Assembly (NCBI GenBank): GCA_030613765.1
Contig: JAUWLI010000184.1
Span: forward strand, 1-6,271
DNA length: 6,271 nucleotides
Reading direction: 5' to 3'
Origin: Phycisphaerae bacterium
GTDB lineage: Bacteria > Planctomycetota > Phycisphaerae > Sedimentisphaerales > SG8-4
The translations under genes were made by a program, and so were the position numbers. The notes under the pieces were generated by a model. The model was not told the DNA's origin, searched no databases, and was given only the letters and a program-made list of their open reading frames with translations. This document shows positions 4,947 to 6,271 of this stretch, piece by piece. Position 1 is the first letter of the stretch, and every line of letters begins with the position of its first letter.

Positions 4947-6271
4947 GACAATGGCGTTTCGAGGTTTTCAATCGGTCAGGTTTTTCCGATGTGCACGGTA
5001 ACAGCATACTGGAAGAAATCAAAGAGCTTGGCATCAGCTCGGTCGAAGCGGTTCAGTCAGCTAAAGTCTTTCTAATTGAGGCCGATTTCGATGATGATTT
5101 TGCGCAGCGTGTAGGCAAAGAGCTCCTGTCCGACCCGGTTTGCGAAGAGTATTATATTGGCCGAAGCGGTCCGCCGGCCGGCCTGGCAAAGGCAACACTA
5201 ATCGAGGTGCATTTGAAAAGCGGCGTCACCGATCCGGTGGCCGAGTCCGTAATGGCGGCATTAACCGACATGGGTATGGAAGACGGCAATGTTCGGACCG
5301 CACGAAAGTATGTTCTTCTGGGCGACATAACCCAAAACCAGACTGATACGATAGCAAAGAAAATACTGGCAAATGATGTCATTGAGACAGTAATAGTCGG
5401 AAGCGAAGCTGAACCGCCAAGTCCGCATCTAAAACCATACGAATTAGAGATAGTGCATTGGCCCATTCGCGACCTTGACGATGACGGTCTTATAGCACTG
5501 AGCAAGGGAAAAGACCTGTTTTTGAATCTTGTCGAAATGCAGACCATTAAGAAATACTATCAGCAGCTTGACAGGGAGCCCACCGACGTTGAACTGGAAT
5601 CACTTGCCCAGACCTGGAGCGAGCACTGCGTACATAAAACGCTTAAAAGCTCCGTCGATATGTCAATTGACGGCAAAGAGATACATTTCGACAACCTGTT
5701 AAAAGACACTATTTTCAAAGCCACCAAGCAACTCAATAAAAGCTGGTGCATATCTGTATTTGTCGATAACGCCGGCGTAGTGGAATTTGATAAAGACTCA
5801 GCCGTTTGCTTCAAGGTTGAAACACATAACCGCCCTTCCGCACTGGACCCCTATGGCGGAGCAGCTACGGGCATTGGCGGTGTAATTCGTGATCCTATGG
5901 GAACGGGCATGGGTGCAAGACCAATCGCCAACACCGATATATTTTGCTTCGGCCCACCCGATAAGAAGCTCGAAGATATCCCCAAAGGAGTGCTGCATCC
6001 GAGAAGGATTATGAAAGGTGTTGTAGCGGGTGTCCGCGACTACGGTAACAGAATGGGAATACCGACGGTCAACGGCGCCATTTACTTCGACGACAGATAC
6101 CTCGGCAATCCGCTGGTCTATTGCGGCAATATCGGCATAATGGACAAGAACAAATGTTTCAAGAATCCACAGTCAGGAAATATTATTATCGTAGTCGGCG
6201 GCAAAACTGGACGGGACGGGATACACGGAGCAACTTTTTCAAGCGGCGAAATAACCCACGAGTACGAAGCA
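4943..6271 (+). CDS. purL: Phosphoribosylformylglycinamidine (FGAM) synthase PurL with N-terminal fused PurS-like repeats, partial
   Basis: The first 443 codons are present; the gene runs off the right edge. PurL converts FGAR, ATP and ammonia from glutamine to FGAM in purine synthesis. Residues 1-73 and 84-153 are two PurS-like modules similar to each other (EVFNRSGFSD against EVHLKSGVTD; each ends near an IxG or IVG). A linker with a helical stretch (about 165-221) follows. The first synthase domain then shows TWSEHCVHKT (224-233), DNAGVVEFD (275-283), KVETHNRPSALDPYGGAATG (291-310), GGVIRDPMGTGMGARP (312-327), a region around YGNRMGIPTVNGA (367-379) and GGKTGRDGIHGATFSS (419-434). The two catalytic-site histidines described in Thermotoga PurL (His32, His72) match His228 and His295. 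The second His of ETHNHPS is Arg297. The start is GTG at 4943, supported by AAGGAA and by the PurS-like fold beginning at once. It overlaps the tyrA stop as GTGA, suggesting translational coupling. Whether a glutaminase domain is also fused cannot be seen here. Confidence 0.93.
   Translation, partial: MRQWRFEVFNRSGFSDVHGNSILEEIKELGISSVEAVQSAKVFLIEADFDDDFAQRVGKELLSDPVCEEYYIGRSGPPAGLAKATLIEVHLKSGVTDPVAESVMAALTDMGMEDGNVRTARKYVLLGDITQNQTDTIAKKILANDVIETVIVGSEAEPPSPHLKPYELEIVHWPIRDLDDDGLIALSKGKDLFLNLVEMQTIKKYYQQLDREPTDVELESLAQTWSEHCVHKTLKSSVDMSIDGKEIHFDNLLKDTIFKATKQLNKSWCISVFVDNAGVVEFDKDSAVCFKVETHNRPSALDPYGGAATGIGGVIRDPMGTGMGARPIANTDIFCFGPPDKKLEDIPKGVLHPRRIMKGVVAGVRDYGNRMGIPTVNGAIYFDDRYLGNPLVYCGNIGIMDKNKCFKNPQSGNIIIVVGGKTGRDGIHGATFSSGEITHEYEA

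Overview
The window looks like ordinary chromosome from a Planctomycetota-type bacterium, most likely a member of the Phycisphaerae with moderate GC. This is an inference from three things. A Tat-exported sulfatase sits directly upstream of a single prepilin-type (GFTLIELL) protein, a pairing typical of the PVC superphylum. The purine gene encodes PurL with PurS-like modules fused at its N-terminus. Strong Shine-Dalgarno sites occur at some genes and are absent at others. Lentisphaerae or Verrucomicrobia cannot be excluded from the sequence alone. I see no tRNA, rRNA, CRISPR array, insertion sequence or phage gene.

Layout. Four genes read leftward. In transcription order they are accA (acetyl-CoA carboxylase carboxyltransferase alpha), a sulfatase-family protein, a prepilin-like protein, and a coiled-coil lipoprotein that runs off the left edge. 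Two genes read rightward from a divergent intergenic region at about 3814-4070: tyrA (prephenate dehydrogenase) and a PurS-PurL fusion (FGAM synthase). The PurL gene overlaps tyrA by four bases and runs off the right edge. The largest stretches without a convincing gene are 197-367, which holds only a weak hairpin, and 3814-4070, which holds the divergent control region.

How the genes relate. AccA (fatty acid synthesis), TyrA (tyrosine synthesis) and PurL (purine synthesis) are housekeeping enzymes that share no pathway. The sulfatase and prepilin genes are 39 bases apart and probably co-transcribed. They look like an exported accessory pair, plausibly linked to sulfated glycans or other esters at the cell surface.

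Points that stand out. The sulfatase has Thr where the formylglycine-forming Cys/Ser should be, so it may not be a sulfatase. An open, strongly hydrophobic reading frame precedes accA and joins to an ATG in another frame at a T7 run. PurL carries two recognisably similar PurS-like repeats, and its ETHNHPS-type motif reads ETHNRPS. The prepilin has an altered C-terminal motif. I did not find a clearly new multi-gene system.
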